Below are positions 34,612 through 45,380 of a stretch of DNA of 64,000 nt, piece by piece; the first letter of the stretch is position 1; every line of letters begins with the position of its first letter. Under the pieces are notes generated by a model that was not told the origin of the DNA, did no database searches, and was given only the letters and a program-made list of their open reading frames with translations. Made by a program: the position numbers and the translations under genes. The stretch comes from Cycas panzhihuaensis (taxonomy: Eukaryota > Cycadophyta), in NCBI GenBank assembly GCA_023213395.1, contig CM041465.1, positions 24,621,741 to 24,685,740 of the forward strand. Reading direction: 5' to 3'.

Positions 34612-35165
34612 ATGGCCGATTATTACCAAAAATTTATAAGAAATTATGCGTGGATAGCCCATCCTCTAGAGTCCTTGCTGAAAAAATCCACTAAGTGGGA
34701 ATGGACACTACAACAACAACTATCTTTTGATGCTTTGAAGAAGAAGACAGTTGAAGCTCCTATGCTTAAATTTCCAGACTGGAACAAATCGTTCCATGTC
34801 CATGTAGATGCATCACTATATGCCATTGGTTATGTGTTGGCCCAACCAGAAGATGAAAAAATAGATCTTCCAATTACTTTTGCAACTAGAAATTTGACAT
34901 CTACTAAGTGTAACTATACAGTTACTAAAAGAGAAGGATTAGGCATGGTGTATGCCCTACAGAAGTTTCGGCATTACTTATTGGTAAATCCATTTGTATT
35001 TTTTGTGGATCATCAGGCTCTTCAATACCTGATTAATAAACCAATTTTGTAGGGGAGAATTAGCCACTGGCTAATGTTATTTCAGGAATTTATATTTAAA
35101 ATTGTAGTAAAAAAATGGGAGAAACACATTATACTAGATCAATTGTCACGAATAAAAGACAATGA
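34612..35165 (+). pseudogene. Element E RNase H
   Basis: MADYYQKFIRNYAWIAHPLE links to FHVHVDASLYAIGYVLAQPE (Asp), KREGLGMVYALQKFRHYLL (Glu) and FFVDHQALQYLINKPIL (Asp), with a stop at 35050. All three acidic residues are visible. Same frame as the polymerase. Confidence 0.92.
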
Positions 35166-36477
35166 AACAAGTAAGGGAGTATTTGATGATTTTCCAGATC
35201 ACAAATTATTCTCAGTTGAGGTCGTTCCAGCATGGTACGAGGGAATTGCGAAGTATTTAATAATGGGACAAACACCTCAAGGTTTAGAAAAGGTTGAAAG
35301 GAAAAGTTTTATTAAGAAAACTTTTCCATTCCAACTAATAGGTGGTATGTTGTACAAATTAGGACCTGATGGAATTTTGTGAAGGTGTATACTTCAACAT
35401 GAAGTAGAACCATTGCTGAAAGAAGCTCATGAAGGGATAGCTGCAACACATCATGGAGGAGAAGTCACAGCGAGAAAAGTATTGACAGCAGGATTATGGT
35501 GGCCCACACTATTCGAAGATGCAGAAAAGTGGGTAAAAACTTGTGATATTTGTTAAAGAGCAGGTAAGCCATCAAAATAGAATTTTATGCCACTTCACCC
35601 CATATTAGCCCAAGCTCCATTTGAAAAATGGGGATTAGATTTTGTTGGACCAATCAGTCCACCAGCAAGAAAGACTAATGCAAGGTACATATTGGTAGCC
35701 ATAGACTTTTTAACCAAATAGACTGAGGTGAAACTAATAAAAAGGTGTGATGCAAGAAGCATATCTCGTTTCTTGTATGAAGTTATTATTATAAAGTTCA
35801 GTTGTCCCTTGGAGATTGTGTCTGATCAAGGAGGTGCTTTTCTAAATCAAACAATCATATACTTGACTACAGAATTTTTTATTCAACATCACAGATCTTT
35901 GCCATATTATCCTAGAGCAAATGGTCAAGTGGAAAGTACAAACAAAATTTTGAAGATTGCCTTGATGAAAATCTGCAATGGATAACAAACTGATTAGGTA
36001 GAAAAATTATATTCAGTCCTCTAGGCAGACAGAACAGTAAAGAAGCGATCACATAAATAAACACCATTCCAATTGGTGTATGGATTGGAAGTTGTAGTTC
36101 CTCTCAAATTTCAAGCAGAAAGCCTGAGAGTGGCACAATACCTCAAGACAAATCTCAAGATTTCCCTTGACCAGTGGTTGGTCTAGTTAATGAAGCTGGA
36201 TGAAACCCAAGCACAAGCACTATGGGAATTAAGAGTAGAAAAGAAGAGACGGAAAGCATGGCATAATCACCATATCAAAAAGCCTAAATTTAAGGTAAAT
36301 GATTTGGTATTATTGTATGATAGTAAATTTAAATTTAAACTGGGAAAAATGAAAATTAGATGGCTAGGACCATATAGGATTTAATTTATTTATGAAAATG
36401 GAGCAGTCAGATTGCAGTAGTTGGATGGACAGCCATTAACTAAACTAGTCAATAGTAGTAGATTGAAATTATATTGA
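35166..36477 (+). pseudogene. Element E integrase, broken
   Basis: Zinc region: EAHEGIAATHHGG and CDIC near 35425-35560 (H-H-C-C complete, stop right after). Core: WGLDFVGP near 35630, IVSDQGGAFLNQ near 35818 and YYPRANGQVESTNK near 35905, giving D, D and E. Tail: TPFQLVYGLEVVVPLKF, KFKVNDLVLLYDSKF and KIRWLGPYRI (GPY/F module) near 36350, ending at LVNSSRLKLY with a stop at about 36475. No chromodomain follows. Confidence 0.93.
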
Positions 36478-37003
36478 ATGTAAAAAAAAAAAAAGGGAGG
36501 GGGGGGTAAAATCACTGTCATTAAGAGACAGTATGAAGGCAGTACACGGAAACATGTGTCTAACAATAGACATCAGAAAGATGATCAATAGCAAGAATCA
36601 GCATAAAGAAGACGGATGGCGATGTGACCAGTGACAGAAACAGGCAGCAAGGTGACTAACGGTAAAAATCGATGGTAAGGCGACTAACGGCAGAAACCGA
36701 CGGCAAGGCAACTGACGGTGGGTGACGATAAGGCAACTAATGGCAGAAACTAATGGTAAGGCAACTAACGATGGGAACTGACGGCAAGGCGACTAACGGT
36801 GGGAACTAATGATGAATTTGAAAAAAAGCATCGATGGGATTGACGGATGATGTAGAGGTAACCGCTCATAAATAATGTCATCATAATATAGGCGCGGAAG
36901 ATCGTAGTTATGATGATACTACGGTATGATTAATTGAAGTCGTCAAATCGAAAAGAAAAGGTAATAAAGCATATAACGGCCACAAACTGGTATGTTTACA
37001 TTC
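36478..37003 (+). repeat. Spacer with a 27-28 bp minisatellite after pol in element E
   Basis: A poly-A/poly-G stretch at 36482-36508 is followed, at about 36640-36810, by six or so degenerate copies of ggcaaggcgactaacggcag-type units. No frame. It separates pol from the extra frame. Confidence 0.8.
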
Positions 37004-38749
37004 ATGGTATTTCGCCCACGGAATCAAGAGGCTGGTTTACTGCTATTTCATCACAGGTATAACAAATACAGTGACAGCAGCAAGAAGATTGAAAGGATGG
37101 TAGGTACAATAGATAAAATGGTACCAGTAATTTTAGTCTGAGAAATTGATGATGTCCAGATTCGAGAAGAATGGCAGATGATACCAGAAGACGACATGAG
37201 ACACCAGTTAGTTCATTAGACATAATTGTAGAAATTTGTCATAGCAGAAGTATTTAGAAACGCGAAAAAATTCATGCAAAGAATACTTCTGCTACTGGCT
37301 AAGTACCTGCAAATGGTATAGATAACAAAAGAACTGTTAACGATAGCCACGAGTCTGTCGAGTAAGGGGTCAGAAATTCGTCGAGATACTCTCATATCTC
37401 ACGAAGAAGCAATAAAGATTATGGGAGTAGCAAGCAGGGATGCGACATCAGCCAGAATCAGGATAGCATAGATAGAAGACCCGAATAGACGCTTCATTGC
37501 CTAGTTCATTTTTTCAAAAATTGTACTTACGCAGAAAAATGCATTTGCACCTAGTAATCTGCGAATAATGTTAAATGAGGTGGCCTAGGGAAAAGTTTTA
37601 AACTGGGCAAGATTTGTAAAGCAGAAACTTTTAGATGCTTTACAAGCCATTAGAAGATGTAGTAAAACTGTTCCCTTCTACTATGTTACAATTTTGCAGG
37701 GTTTACTTTTGTTTCAGTGTCCTAACATTAGTATGCCCAAAGGGAATGAGCAGTAATCTCCCTTGTCCATTTGGACAAACAAGAAGGCAGGGAAATGGGA
37801 AAAGGAACAGAAGTAAGTGCAGGCTTGGATAGAAAAGCTATATCAAGCGAACGAAATGGCACCACAAGTTCCACAACTGGTAGCGCAAAAGGGGAAAGAG
37901 AAGGTTAACTGGGAGACAAAAGCAAGTTTAAGAATTGAGGACATACCTACAATAGCAGAGGAAGCGAGAAAAGAAAGAAACTAGGAAATGCCTGAAGTAG
38001 TAGAAGATGGGAGAAAAGGAAGCAGGTCAAAAATAGATGAGCATAAATAGAAATCTGTAGCACAAGATAAAAGGAAACGAGAAATAATAGAAATGTTGAA
38101 CAACCAGCCACCATAAGTGGAATTCAATACGAGCAAGGAGGTATTAGAAGAAGGGTTAGATCCGATGGAATGTGATGCACAGGATGTCATAAATTGGAGA
38201 ACATCATTTCTGGTAAAAGTAACCAGATAGTTGGTTACAGAACTAGAAAGTAGGGGTAAACTGCCAGATGAATCTTTGAGAAAGATTCATCAGATTACGG
38301 AAAAGAAATTGGAATCTCTTAAAGAGTTCATAATGGAGTGGGTGGACAATATTAATGAAAACATACCACAAGCAGAGGAGTTTAGAAGGAGGTTTGATAA
38401 ACACATCCCAGCAAATATGTAACTTGTTTATCATCGGCTAGGAGCATGGATTATAAAATCAGATGAAGAATCGGAGTGATGCAAGAAGCTTTGGCAAGAG
38501 CGCAAGGCATACGGGGAGCATTTGGAATTAACAGAAAGAGTCAATATGGAGCTTAACTAAGAAACTGACCAGTTACAATTGGGAGAAAAACCAACACTAG
38601 CCTTGCTGGATACTATGCAGGATATAGTTATATTATATAAATATTTGAAAAAGAATGGACTGAAGATACCTCCTCATATCGCTGAGCTGGAGATAGAATA
38701 CATACGCCGAGAAAGAATAAAGATAAAAGAGGATCAAAGAAGAAGTTAA
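37004..38749 (+). pseudogene. Element E extra 3' frame (581 codons), unknown protein
   Basis: From ATG 37004 to TAA 38747-38749 one frame can be read with no net shift, interrupted by 17 in-frame stops: 9 TAG, 6 TAA and 2 TGA. Preserved frame over 1.7 kb with stops at CAG/CAA-like positions points to a former coding sequence. N-terminal part has REEWQMIPEDDMRHQLVH; the middle has KFMQRILLLLAKYLQMV and a Lys/Glu-rich stretch; the C-terminal third is helical and charged (EKKLESLKEFIMEWVDNI near 38295) and could form coiled coil. I see no membrane segments, so it is not an obvious envelope protein, and no zinc or catalytic motif. It stands where Tat/Athila-type gypsies have additional frames. 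Function unknown. Confidence 0.72.
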
Positions 38750-38789
38750 AATAAAGAAATTTTTTATGAATGAGTATGTTACTTGTTCA

Positions 38790-38808
38790 AAAGAGGTGGC
38801 TGGAAAGA
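38790..38808 (+). promoter_or_regulatory. Element E polypurine tract (candidate)
   Basis: AAGAGGTGGCTGGAAAGA directly before the 3' LTR start; purine-rich but broken by a few pyrimidines. Confidence 0.55.
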
Positions 38809-39518
38809 TGTGTACAGGTAAAAGTAGTCAATTTTGTTGTTACAACTACTATGGTACTGCTACAACTACTCTGGTCGCTACGGATCGCTACAAGCTATGT
38901 ATTACTACGGTGTTACATAACTACTACAAGAGCTGCTACAGCTACTACTAGGCTACTACTTGCTTCTACAAGCACCTGAGGCTGCTACAAGACTACTACA
39001 ACTACTATAGGACTGCTACAGATCTACTACATAGCTGTTATTTAGGTGCAGCAACTGCTACGCAAGTGCGGTAACTGCTATCTGGTGAATGCTACGCAAT
39101 TGCGAATCGGTACTGTGTTTGGCAACTACTACACAACTACGGTGATTGTGGTAACTGCTACGCAACTGTGGCAATTGCTATTCAGGTAGAAAAAGGGTTG
39201 GTCTAGGTAGCGAGTAGGCCCATGATAGTTACAAAAAAATAAGTTATTAGTAGGAAAACAATTATGTAACTCCTATATCTTGTATATAAAAGCTGGAACC
39301 GCGATGTGTGGGACATGATCCAGTCTGCATGCATATATTGTATTAGTGTTGTGCCACGTGTTAGGGCAGCCAACTATACTATTCTAACAGGCATCTGGTT
39401 GTGAGAGGACTAGTGCCTTATTCTGAAGCAAAGTAATTCTAGATGATTTTACCCCCCAACGTGTGTGTCTTTCTCTTTTGAATTTCTGTTTGTTCATAGT
39501 ATGATTAAGGTACACATA
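38809..39518 (+). repeat. Element E 3' LTR
   Basis: 710 bp, TGTGTACAGG..TACACATA; the terminal CA is TA. Followed by the AATAG duplication and the resumed integrase of element C. Confidence 0.92.
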
Positions 39519-40600
39519 AATAGTGTTACTAAATACAAAAATCATACCCCTATAGAGATGACCTAATGCATGATCCATGTAAAGGGTCTTGGTCTAAAGC
39601 TATAGGCAAAAGCAATAGCTTATTCTAATTACTTATTAAATCATTTAGCTTCTAAATCTTTATAGAATGTTATGCTAGAACAGAAGTGGTCTAGTCATAA
39701 ACCTTCTGTAAAACACCTTAGAATCTTTGGAAGCATTGCCTGGGGGCATGTTCTAAAAGAAAAATGATAGAAACTTGACTGCAAAAGTTCTAAATTTATC
39801 TTCATTGGTTATAATAAAAAAAATAAAGCTTATAGGCTACTTGATCTAATCACACATAAGATTTTGATCCTACATGATGCTATGTTTGATGAAGAAGGAT
39901 CTTCATCAAAAATAACTTATATAGAACTTTCTATCAATAACCTATTAATTAATACTTATCTAAAAGATCCTTCAGATATACAAGCAGACAATGAAGTAAT
40001 TCATAACTTATCTTCATAAGTTTAGAATTAGACCTTAAGATATTCTAGGATATCTAAACCATCTAATCAAACATCTACTTTAACTCAATCAAATTTTATT
40101 GATCAACCTTCAACTTCTAATACTTCAAGAAATAAACAGCTAGTTTAGGCTCAAAAAACCCTTTTGGTTACTAGTTTTAATACTGGTAATCCATTAGATA
40201 CTAGAAGAATGTATTCCCAGAAACTTCAAGCTAATTTTACTCTAATGGCCAAAGTAATAGCTAGTGAGACCCAAAAACTCTTAAGGAAGCAAGTAACAAT
40301 CCTATATGGCAGTAAGCCATGCAAGTTAAATTTGATTCTCTTAAAAAGAATTCAACTTGGGATCCAATTATACTTTCCCCCAGAAAGAAATTAGTAGATT
40401 ATAAATGGGTTTACCAAATAAAATATAACTCAGAAGGAGTAATTAAAAAGGATAATGCATGTTTAGTAGCCAAAGTTTTTTCTCAAGTTGATAGTATTGA
40501 TTATATTAAAACTTTTGCGCATGTAGTAAAGATAAACATAATCAAAACCATCATCACTTCAGTAGCCAAATTTGGCTAGTAGATTCATCACATGGTAGTT
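39519..40600 (+). pseudogene. Element C integrase tail and start of reverse transcriptase (last piece)
   Basis: Resumes with AATAGTGTTACTAAATAC. KFIFIGYNKKNKAYRLLDL near 39790-39850 is the conserved integrase tail; YSQKLQANFTLMAKVIA near 40210 and VDYKWVYQIKYNSEG near 40390 begin the polymerase. Similarity to element D ends at about 40600, just after the KFGW-IHH phrase, before the catalytic residues. Confidence 0.85.
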
Positions 40601-41390
40601 TACATTAGGATTATATTAGATTCATATTTCTTTGTTTGGTGTTTTGGGTTTGGATTTTTGACTCGTGTAATATAAAAGTGCATATAGATTTATATTTATG
40701 GTTGCTTACTTCTTAGTCCCCCATAGAATAGGCCCACTTCTATTTACTAGGACCTTGTTTATTAATTGGGTAGTGATGCCCCTAACATATCAACCTTTCC
40801 CTTCCTTTATAAGTAAATATGTCCTATTACGAGGGAGTCTTTAATTAACTAGGCTCTCATCTCCCTGACATACTAGAATCCTTTTCCTTTAGGAGTTATT
40901 TTACGTCAAGTCATGTTCTAAACATTAAAGTAGTGGTTTATAGTCACATTTTGGGTTGAGAGTGGCTTCCTTATTCTCCTTCATCTCTAAGTGTGGGAGT
41001 CTACTAGAGCTAGATGTAGGCATCCTTGGGTCATCCATCCTTATAAATGGATCATTGTTAGTGAGAGAGACCCCAGTGACTGACCCCTAATAGGGTCAGA
41101 TCTCTCTTAGATTCTTACACTTGTTAGTCCTCCCAATCTTTAGCATAGTTTGATGTAGTTTTCTCATCTTGTGCAGGCTAGAGGTCTAATTCAAGACCCC
41201 CTCTTTGAATTGAAACTTAGAAAGGGTAGAAGAGTAAAAACCCATAAGATGTTGATTAGGGAAAACTTTCCATCAACATGTCCTTTATTAGACAAGGGAC
41301 TAATTGCTCTTATCCTTGACAAAAAAAGAATCTTATTATTTTGATTCTTTAGTTATGTTTTATTTTGCCTAGCTTAGGACTTTTTAATTT
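40601..41390. other. No gene recognised
   Basis: Between the broken end of element C and a minisatellite. Moderately AT-rich, no supported frame, LTR or repeat boundary. It could be part of an element that truncated C. Confidence 0.5.
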
Positions 41391-41399
41391 GGTTTTTTT

Positions 41400-41690
41400 C
41401 CTTCTATTCACAACCAAGTGCATTTAGGTTATAACTAATTATAATTAAATGTAACTAGGTTACAACCAACCATAACCAAGTGCAAACAGGTGGAAACCAA
41501 CTATAACCAAGAACAATTAGGTTGCAACTAATTATAACTAGGTTATAACCAACCATAATAAAGTGTAACTAGGTTGTAATCAACTATAACTAGGTTACAA
41601 CCATATGTAACCAGGTTACAATCAACTACAACTAGGTTGTAATCAAATGTAACTAGGTTGTATCCAACCTAGACTAAATCAAATCACCTT
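41400..41690. repeat. Minisatellite with aactaggttacaacca units
   Basis: Around ten degenerate copies of a unit such as taactaggttacaaccaacc, period roughly 20-30 bp, alternating acaacca and ataacta variants. Confidence 0.82.
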
Positions 41691-42036
41691 ATATATTTAT
41701 GTAACATACCAAGAGAAATTATCTCTATTTTGTCAAATAGGGTCAAAAGTCCTCATTGGACCCAATTACTTTAAAACTCTTATTCTTTTATCAACTTGGT
41801 TAATTAGGTCTCCCAATGTAGAATAAATTATATAGTTAGAAGTAATGTAAGATGAAGTTATTGACTAAAAAAGAATAGTTAGAGAGGTGTCAATCATAAA
41901 GTTATTTTATATGGTTTTAAGTAGTACATAGATTTTGCTTAAGGGTGTTGAGAATATGGTCTATATCTTGGAGTTTGTATTTCATAACAACTATGCATAG
42001 GTCAATGGCTAATGTATAGTGGAATGGTAGAGGGTA

Positions 42037-42267
42037 TGTTGGAAATCAAACCTGTAATAAGATATTCACAAACAGAACTAAACAAAACAAAGCACCTCTA
42101 CAGGATTGAGCGGTACCCTTAAGGTACCTCCATTATATTAACAAAACATCATTACAACATCATACAATATGATACGCTATGTTGTGTATTTATAATACAT
42201 GTCAATATAGTAAGAGTGGAACCCACTTGCATGTGGGACAAAATAAATGTACATTAATATTCAAACA
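42037..42267 (-). repeat. Element F 3' LTR
   Basis: 231 bp; plus-strand edges TGTTGGAAATC..TTCAAACA. Contains acactatgttgtgtatttataatac-like sequence, probably the promoter TATA region on one strand. Confidence 0.92.
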
Positions 42268-42281
42268 CTCCCCCTTAATGC
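42268..42281 (-). promoter_or_regulatory. Element F polypurine tract
   Basis: Minus strand GCATTAAGGGGGAG, directly against the LTR. Confidence 0.88.
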
Positions 42282-42437
42282 ATATTTGGTTCATTTGTAT
42301 TTGCAATGCTTTATCCTTGGAAATGTCTTGAAAATGATGTCTTCAACTTGATTCTTATCTTCAATCTTATAATGATGTCTTTGGTGTAGAATGATGTCTT
42401 CATCTTAATATTTATCTTTAATTCTATATTGATGCCT

Positions 42438-43430
42438 TTATAAGATGATATTCTCAGCTTGATTTTTGTCTTCAATCCTATAATGATGATGTTGATGTAG
42501 CATCTCTAGCAAGTGTAAATCCTGATTCTTCATTACAGTTGGTCTAGTCTGATTGTGATGAAGATCCTGTAAGTAACCATCTTTAAACGCAACTTGCTTG
42601 TCATCATTATCATGTATAAGTTCTTGATCACCATGTATAACAATGATTTCTTCAACCTTAGGGGTGGAGTCTTGATCAACTTGCATACACTTTGAACTTG
42701 AATCAATGCTCAAAGAAGGAATATCATTCAAACTTGAATCAATACTTAAGGTAGGAATATCATCGATATAAGACTCATCCTTTATAGGACCATCATATTC
42801 ATATTCAATTTCCCTTGAAATCATGGTGTCATCTATATAAACCTTTATCAACTCATCACTTTCAATGTCTTCATCAGTAGTTGTGGTCTCATCAATACAT
42901 TCAACCATCGTTTCTTTACATTTAGTAGAAATTTCATTAGTACTCATACATTCTTCATCTTAACATGTTATTTCATCAGCGTTGTTGATATTTTCTTCAT
43001 TTATTGTACCCATACCATAACCATAATTGGCCTTAAATGTCTTTTTAATCATTCGTTGTGTCTCTTCAAGAGTTTGTTTAAATACTTCCCTTAGAAAATC
43101 CTAAGCTTGTTTAACAGTACTTACATGTAGAATCATAGGAATGATAAAATGGTATTCAAAAGGAAGATCAACCTTGTTGAATGCAGCATGAATCATAATG
43201 AATGCCTTTCTGTCTTTCTTCTTAAGCATTTCCTTTTCTTCTTCATCCTTAGGGATATCTTATTCATTAGTAACAATCTTCCACAAACCTCTAGCTATGA
43301 ATAAACATCTCATTTTAATTTTCCAAAATAAGTAGTCTTCACCATTACGCTTAGGTACTAGAAGAAGCAAATCCCTTAGGTAGTATTCATTTGTTTCAAG
43401 ATATCACATAACCACATCATTATCCTCCAT
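42438..43430 (-). pseudogene. Element F Gag, 331 codons with three stops
   Basis: From ATG at 43430 (MEDNDVVM) to the end at 42438 in a single frame, without frameshift. Residues around 30-50 read GEDYLFWKIKMRCLFIARGL, the copia UBN2 Gag opening (W-K-x-x-M..L), then LPFEYHFIIPMILHVSTVKQ and DFLREVFKQTLEETQRMIKK. The C-terminal 170 residues (from MSTNEISTKC) are strongly acidic with repeated DDIPSLSIDSS-type phrases and carry no zinc knuckle. This acidic tail replaces the RNA-binding part of a normal Gag, which is odd. Confidence 0.8.
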
Positions 43431-44960
43431 GATTGTAAATCCCATTTTCTAACATCACGTCCCTTTTTCAATCAATAAATTTACCCATCAATCTCAACAA
43501 ACTTTCTTATGTCTCATGGTCCCCCATATTATAAACTTCATCATCACATCATTGCCTTATGCATCTCACATATTGCCAAATAGTTATATACAAAGAAATA
43601 CTTACTTCACCATAGAATCAAAGCTTATACCACATACATTTCACAGAAATCATGCATATCTTACATCGCCATTAAATTGTAAAGACACACCACATCAAAC
43701 TCTATTGCCCAAAGCATAAGTCATGTCACTACACCTGTAACTTAGGTAACTTTAACAAAAAACTCATCCTTCTTTGCCTATTCAATCAACTAGAACACAT
43801 CATCAAACATGCCTAATCTTATCCTTAAAACATGCCAATAACCTCACATGTAATAAACACCTCATTGGCCTCAATTCACCATTTTCCTTATCCTAAAGTT
43901 GGTCTTATCAAGCCCATAAATCTCCTCCAAGTAAATCACATTCTAGGAAGCACTAAGTTGCCATATGCCATCCAACTCATTCATGCAAACACATGCACTA
44001 TCGCTTTATCACCATACTATGTCACAATATCTCTCTCATACAAATATATGTAAGAAAACACTCAAACTATCATTAAACAATCACTATCATGCACTATAAA
44101 TTACTAATAGAGTGTCAAATACATTCACCTCAATATGACTTAATGTCGTCTCATATTGCAACAGTACTCTCCCATGCACAACATACGTAAGAGAGCCTCA
44201 AACAGTCACCTCATATTGCAACATTACCCAACTTATGTAAATCACATGAAAGATAGCACTATGCCAATGCCAAATATCATACTTTTTCACCAATTAAGAG
44301 TGCAAAACACCTATATCACCTCATTACCTTTGCCTAAATCATATCACCATATCAATATGAAACCCTTAAATTCTTTAAAAAATTATTTCTGGAAAAAATA
44401 TAGCTCAAAAATAAATAAAATATGGATGGAAATAAAGGTCTCTAAAATATGATTCCAATGGTTTAGATGAAATTGAATTCTAATATCTAAATCAAATGTT
44501 ATTCTCCTTTTAAAAATTTCATAATTAGGGTTTCTAGGGGCTGTAATAATACCTTTTGATAAACTACTAGTAACTTTTTATTCTAAACTCTAATAAATCT
44601 CAAACCACTTCCATTAGAAATAAAATTAAAAAATGCATAGAATAAAAAAAAAATTGAGGTCATTTGGATAGTTGTAGCCAAAGTTATGACTCTTTAAAGT
44701 TGAGGTTGCAAATCTGTCCCAAAAAATATGATGATGGAAAAAAAGCAGGCCAAATTAATTCTGCTACAATTTTCTCACTTTCACCCCAAAATCTATTATG
44801 CAACCACTCAAAATTTATAGAACGAGCTTTTTCGTCTCAATTTCGCCATTATGTTTTAGAAATTTCAATGTTTATTCTCTTGAATATGCTTTTAACCCTT
44901 AATGGAACCTCCCAAACCACCGCTCTAATACTGAACAAAAACACCTCTCTCAACCTGAGT
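43431..44960 (-). other. Element F leader
   Basis: About 1.5 kb between gag and primer site, AC-rich on the plus strand. Short plus-strand open stretches (43516-43719, 43832-44053, 44156-44452) lack any family feature and run antisense to the element. Confidence 0.55.
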
Positions 44961-44972
44961 GCTTTGATACTA
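44961..44972 (-). promoter_or_regulatory. Element F primer-binding site
   Basis: Minus strand TAGTATCAAAGC, two mismatches from TGGTATCAGAGC, directly beside the right LTR. Confidence 0.75.
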
Positions 44973-45203
44973 TGTTGGAAATCAAACCTGCAATAAGATA
45001 TTCATAAATAGAATTAAACAGAATAAAACACCTCTACAGGATCAAATAATACCCTTAAGGTACCTCCATTGTATTAACAAAATATCATTACAACATCATA
45101 TGATATGATACACTATGTTGTGTATTTATAATACATGTCAATATAGTGAGAGTGGAACCCACTTACATGTGGTACAAAATAAATATGCATTAATATTCCA
45201 ATA
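44973..45203 (-). repeat. Element F 5' LTR
   Basis: 231 bp; plus-strand edges TGTTGGAAATC..TTCCAATA, terminal CA changed to TA, followed by GGGTA. Confidence 0.92.
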
Positions 45204-45380
45204 GGGTATTCATATAAATCTAGAAATAAAAACATACCAATGGTAGAATTATGATAAGAAATATATCCATGTTTAACAAGGGCTAACCACAATGTCCATT
45301 TACTTTAGTATTTAGATGCAAATCAATATAAGTAGGTCTCTAAGGTTTTATTGAGTACTTTAGACTAGTCGTTATTTTGA

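Larger units (their letters stand above)
28902..39518 (+). mobile_element. Element E: 10.6-kb Ty3/gypsy with an extra 3' frame
   Basis: LTRs of 746 bp (28902-29647) and 710 bp (38809-39518), target duplication AATAG (28897-28901 and 39519-39523), inserted in the integrase of element C. Order: repeat-rich Gag N-terminus, Gag with two zinc knuckles, protease, reverse transcriptase, RNase H, integrase, a minisatellite, then an unassigned frame of 581 codons, then the 3' LTR. No chromodomain is seen after the integrase. Size and 3' extra frame resemble the Tat/Athila-type non-chromoviral gypsies, but the lineage is inferred only. Confidence 0.93.
17001..40600 (+). mobile_element. Element C: Ty1/copia interrupted by elements D and E, 3' end missing
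   Basis: Three pieces of one copia element, in register: 17001-20411 (LTR, leader, gag, knuckle), 28001-28901 (protease, pre-integrase, start of integrase) and 39519 to about 40600 (integrase tail, start of reverse transcriptase). They line up with the related element D, so the joins are certain: the protease is cut at about 20411/28001 and the integrase at 28901/39519. After about 40600 the similarity stops inside the reverse transcriptase, and neither the rest of pol nor a 3' LTR is seen before other elements begin. Confidence 0.87.
42037..45203 (-). mobile_element. Element F: gag-only copia-type LTR retrotransposon
   Basis: 3167 bp with two 231-bp LTRs (42037-42267 and 44973-45203) and target duplication GGGTA (42032-42036 and 45204-45208). 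Orientation is minus: polypurine tract next to the left LTR, primer site next to the right one. The only coding sequence is one gag frame; no pol. Like element A it is a non-autonomous gag-only copy, but unrelated in sequence. Confidence 0.92.

Noticed and set aside
37004-38749. Envelope gene of an endogenous retrovirus in element E
   Set aside because: No signal peptide, no membrane-spanning segment and no cleavage-site pattern can be seen in the extra frame; only its position is env-like.
42177-42443. Possible small host gene next to element F LTR
   Set aside because: The region is the LTR and purine tract of element F plus the 3' end of its gag; no separate frame.
43516-44452. Three plus-strand frames with His/Thr/Asn-rich translations
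   Set aside because: They lie antisense in the leader of element F and have no conserved feature; composition explains their openness.
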